From JAJDOD01 sp050299835 (GTDB taxonomy: Bacteria > Pseudomonadota > Alphaproteobacteria > Rhodobacterales > Rhodobacteraceae): a stretch of 64,000 bases of DNA. How positions within the stretch are numbered: the stretch's first letter is position 1; every line of letters starts with the position of its first letter. The notes beneath the pieces are model-generated. The model ran no database searches. It was not told the origin of the DNA and was given only the letters and a program-made list of their open reading frames with translations. Location of the stretch: the NCBI GenBank assembly GCA_050299835.1, contig JBNKWP010000015.1:18980-82979 (forward strand), given 5' to 3'. The position numbers were made by a program, and so were the translations under genes. Of this stretch, positions 61,601 to 64,000 are shown piece by piece.

Positions 61601-63196
61601 TCGTTGGTCCCCATTCAGCTGGCGCGAAAGTCTCTGGGACAGACTCGACATTGCTGGTTGCCGCGAACCATTCCGCCGGATCAATCCAACCCCGATCAGC
61701 AGCTTGCTCAACCGTTGCGGATAGAGGCGCTCGCCCCCATCCCCAACCGGAGCCTAATGACTCAAGAACGCCTGCAGTGTTTATGCCCCAATGAACGTGC
61801 GACCCTGTTCCCGCTGAAACGATTGTTCCCAAGGGGGTTCCAATTTCGACTTCGTCACCTTCCGAGAGAGAGCTATTGATATGACCAAATACATGTTCCT
61901 GGTCGCCTGTGGCCGACCGAACAATCAGATACTTCTCAAAAGCATCGGCTCTGCCGGTGCGGTTTAACAAGATCGTTCCTGCGACAGGGGAGACAACCTG
62001 CGTCCCCTCTGGCGCAGGGAGATCGCTTCCAAGGTGTTGTGCTGGTGGGTTCCATGCACCTGGATATGAGGTGTCAAAGAACCCAGCGGAAATATTCAGT
62101 GTCGCCTCGCCAAGCGGTGAGCGCATAGCGCTAGCCAACGCCGGTCGCTGACCATTGTCGGGAGGAAGGACCGGCGAAGTCTCTACGCTTTTTACTTCGC
62201 CACGCCCGACAGCCGCTAACTCTGTCGCCGCTAGTAGAACCTCAAGTGCAATCTCCGGGGAATCCTTGCCAAGGTTCATTGCAGCAACGCCCCAATCCAA
62301 TGGGTTCCGCAGAAGGCTCAGAGGACCAAGATTACTATCTCCTGCCGCTTGAAGAACAGCTTGATATGCACTGCTCGCCGTTTCTATGTCGCCCCTATGA
62401 TAAGCAACCAAAGCATCCAATGCGGCTGAGTAGATGGCGGTAACTATTTCAGCGTCATCGTTTCCAACAGCTGCTGGCATAACAGGAGCAATATCGCGGC
62501 GTGCTAGGTCGATGAGCCGTTGTCCCCGCTCGCCCCCTATCTCAACTCCGATCTCGGCAGCAGAACTCACCATCAAAGCGGTAGCGATCAAAGCGCCGCT
62601 CTCGGCCTTTGCTAAGGCACCGGTTGCTTGATAAATTTCAATAGCATCCTGGGCGCGTTCAAGAACTTTTTTGAGGACAAGCGTTTCGAGAGGGCCATCA
62701 TGAGTGACGATGCTCAGCGTTTCCTTCAAGGCCGCTCCGAGCGCAATTTCAAGAGGATCCCTAAAAGCGTCAGGGGTGTCTCGCAAGACAGGCGCTTGAA
62801 AAATTGCCTCCGCTGCGAGTTCAGAACCCACGTCAACCATCAACCCTTTGACAGCACCAATAGAGACGTCGCTAGTTAGCTTCGTAAGGGGTCCGCCAGG
62901 TTCAGTCAGAAGGGGAACCAAATCGTCGGTACCAATGCCACCAAGATACGAAAGAAATGGTGCAAGCTGATCTGATTCGAACAGCCGGATTATCGTAGAC
63001 GCTACTTCGACCTGCAGCTCTCTAGTCACTGCATCAGGTGCAGACGTGCGAATCCAGTCTAAGATTTCCGGCTGCGTTTGTTCTAGATAAGCCGCGCCAG
63101 GTTCGCCCACGCCAAGAGGCTGCTCAGCACTTTCTTGCGCTAAAAGCGGACTCCCCAAATGAAAAAAACAAGCGCGGGAAACACTACTCGTGACAT
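58602..63196 (-). pseudogene. Large envelope protein with M23 peptidase domain, frameshifted in its signal peptide
   Basis: The main frame encodes about 1520 residues after export. It has helical N-terminal repeats, an M23 (LytM-type) domain (zinc ligands in QHLGSDLP and HVHWG, about 62060-61770), and a peptidoglycan-binding domain (MLNILGYNAGEMDGYPGPLTRNALMNFQ, about 61030-60900). Cys-rich and unknown regions follow. The natural signal peptide starts at the ATG at 63196 (MSRVVFPALVFF) in a different frame; adding one T to the T7 run at 63162-63168 joins it to HLGSPLLAQES. It is either inactivated, phase-variable, or a sequencing error. Base composition is visibly more AT-rich than its neighbours. 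Confidence 0.75.
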
Positions 63197-63351
63197 TCCT
63201 GAAAAAATCATTGGCACCCCACGCTTTTCTTGATGTTCTCACGATATTGTCGGCAGACTCTCGCTCAGGCAAGAATAATGCATTGTTATCGGATAGCAGT
63301 GCTTCCACGCGGCCTACTGAGCAGCCTAATCTGACTGGTCCATGTTGAGTG

Positions 63352-64000
63352 TTAGTGCATGACCGGCCTCCGATCCATTGGGATGATGGTTTCCGGTGCC
63401 GGGGGTCGATATCCGAGGGCGCTGTGTGGCCTCTTTGTATTGTAGTGCCGCCTCCATCTCTCAATGACGATCTGGGCTTCCCTGAGCGAGTAGAAGATCT
63501 CGCCATTCAGCAGCTCGTCGCGGAGCCGAGCGTTGAAGCTCTCCACATATCCGTTCTCCCAAGGTGATCCCGGCTCGATGTACGCCGTCCTTGCACCGAC
63601 AGCGGCGATCCAGTCTCTCACGGCCTGCGCGATGAACTCTGGGCCGTTGTCAGACCTGATGAAGCCCGGCACCCCACGCAGGATGAACAGGTCGCTCAAA
63701 GCGTCGATGACGCTCGTCGCGTTCAGTTTCCGCTCGACCTTGATCGCGAGGCATTCTCTGCTGAACTCGTCGAGGATGTTGAGCGTCCGGAATGCCTTGC
63801 CGTCGTCCGTCCGGCAATGAACGAAGTCATAGCTCCAGACATGATCGGTGTACTCGGGCCTGAGCCGAACACATGATCCGTCGTTGAGCCAGAGTCGGCT
63901 CTTCTTCGGTTGCTTCGATGGCACCTTCAGCCCCTCCCGTAGCCACAGCCTCTCGACACGGCCATCGCTGACCTGCCAGCCAGCATCCCGCAGCAGCGCC
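63352..64000 (-). mobile_element. IS3-family transposase OrfB, partial (runs off the window)
   Basis: The frame is open from the window edge to the stop at 63352. It has the DDE integrase core: WSYDFVHCRTDDGKAFRTLNILDEFSREC with the first Asp, GFIRSDNGPEFIA with the second, and SPWENGYVESFNARLRDELLN with the Glu. It ends YNTKRPHSALGYRPPAPE. The upstream part, with DGRVERLWLREGLKVP, fits IS3/IS407-type OrfB. The element end probably lies near 63325-63345; the repeat was not resolved. The insertion sits about 140 bases upstream of the 63196 start. Confidence 0.88.

Noticed and set aside
63197..63506. N-terminal 100 residues of the long envelope-protein frame
   Set aside because: They run through the IS3 end and the promoter region; the natural start is the ATG at 63196 in another frame.

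Overview
The window looks like part of a GC-rich alphaproteobacterial genome, most likely Rhodobacterales (roseobacter-type). The evidence is a TctABC/TctDE tricarboxylate system, a DUF1403-ScpB pair beside a tyrosine recombinase, an ECF42-type sigma factor with a DGPF protein, and a plasmid-type ParAB/Rep module. The replication and partition genes at 15.9-20.0 kb mean the window is probably a plasmid or chromid, or carries an integrated one. Several junctions with IS fragments and broken genes show a mosaic accessory region. No tRNA, rRNA or CRISPR array was seen. Layout. 0-5 kb: an RHS remnant, a truncated GFA gene, and small housekeeping-type genes (two related membrane proteins, VOC, TfoX-like, ECF sigma with its DGPF partner) mixed with ArsR and IclR remnants. 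5-14.5 kb: an SDR oxidoreductase; TctA/TctB/TctC divergent from response regulator, histidine kinase and a periplasmic binding protein; a TetR/MFS divergent pair. 14.5-24.3 kb: IS3 scar, Xre-RES toxin-antitoxin pair, parB-parA, iteron-like origin and Rep initiator, palindromes that may be partition sites, a tyrosine recombinase, DUF1403-scpB, and a Fic gene with two operator-like palindromes. 24.3-41 kb: transposase remnants, then a three-gene translationally coupled operon for secreted proteins dominated by a 3516-residue RHS/YD-repeat protein, an IS6-family element, and a hybrid of an RHS fragment and a ferritin-like gene. 41-48 kb: a module with ATP-grasp ligase, STAND-type ATPase, PLP amino-acid racemase, GNAT, a Phd-like protein and an unknown protein, bracketed by two related hairpin-forming repeats. 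48-51 kb: a compact YcaO gene coupled to a BTAD/TPR regulator and possibly to a tiny upstream ORF. 51-57 kb: a five-gene operon with an unknown protein, a trypsin-like protease with a Pro/Trp/Arg-rich segment, an outer-membrane-barrel-like protein, a diheme cytochrome c and another unknown protein. 57-64 kb: broken recombinase and XRE pieces, a large envelope protein with an M23 peptidase domain that carries an apparent one-base frameshift in its signal peptide, and an IS3-family transposase running off the end. How they may work together: tctDE probably controls tctCBA; parAB, the iterons and Rep maintain the replicon; the Xre-RES pair and perhaps Fic add stability. The RHS operon, the YcaO operon, the racemase/ligase module and the protease/cytochrome operon are four accessory systems whose functions cannot be named from sequence alone and are the best places to look for new biology.
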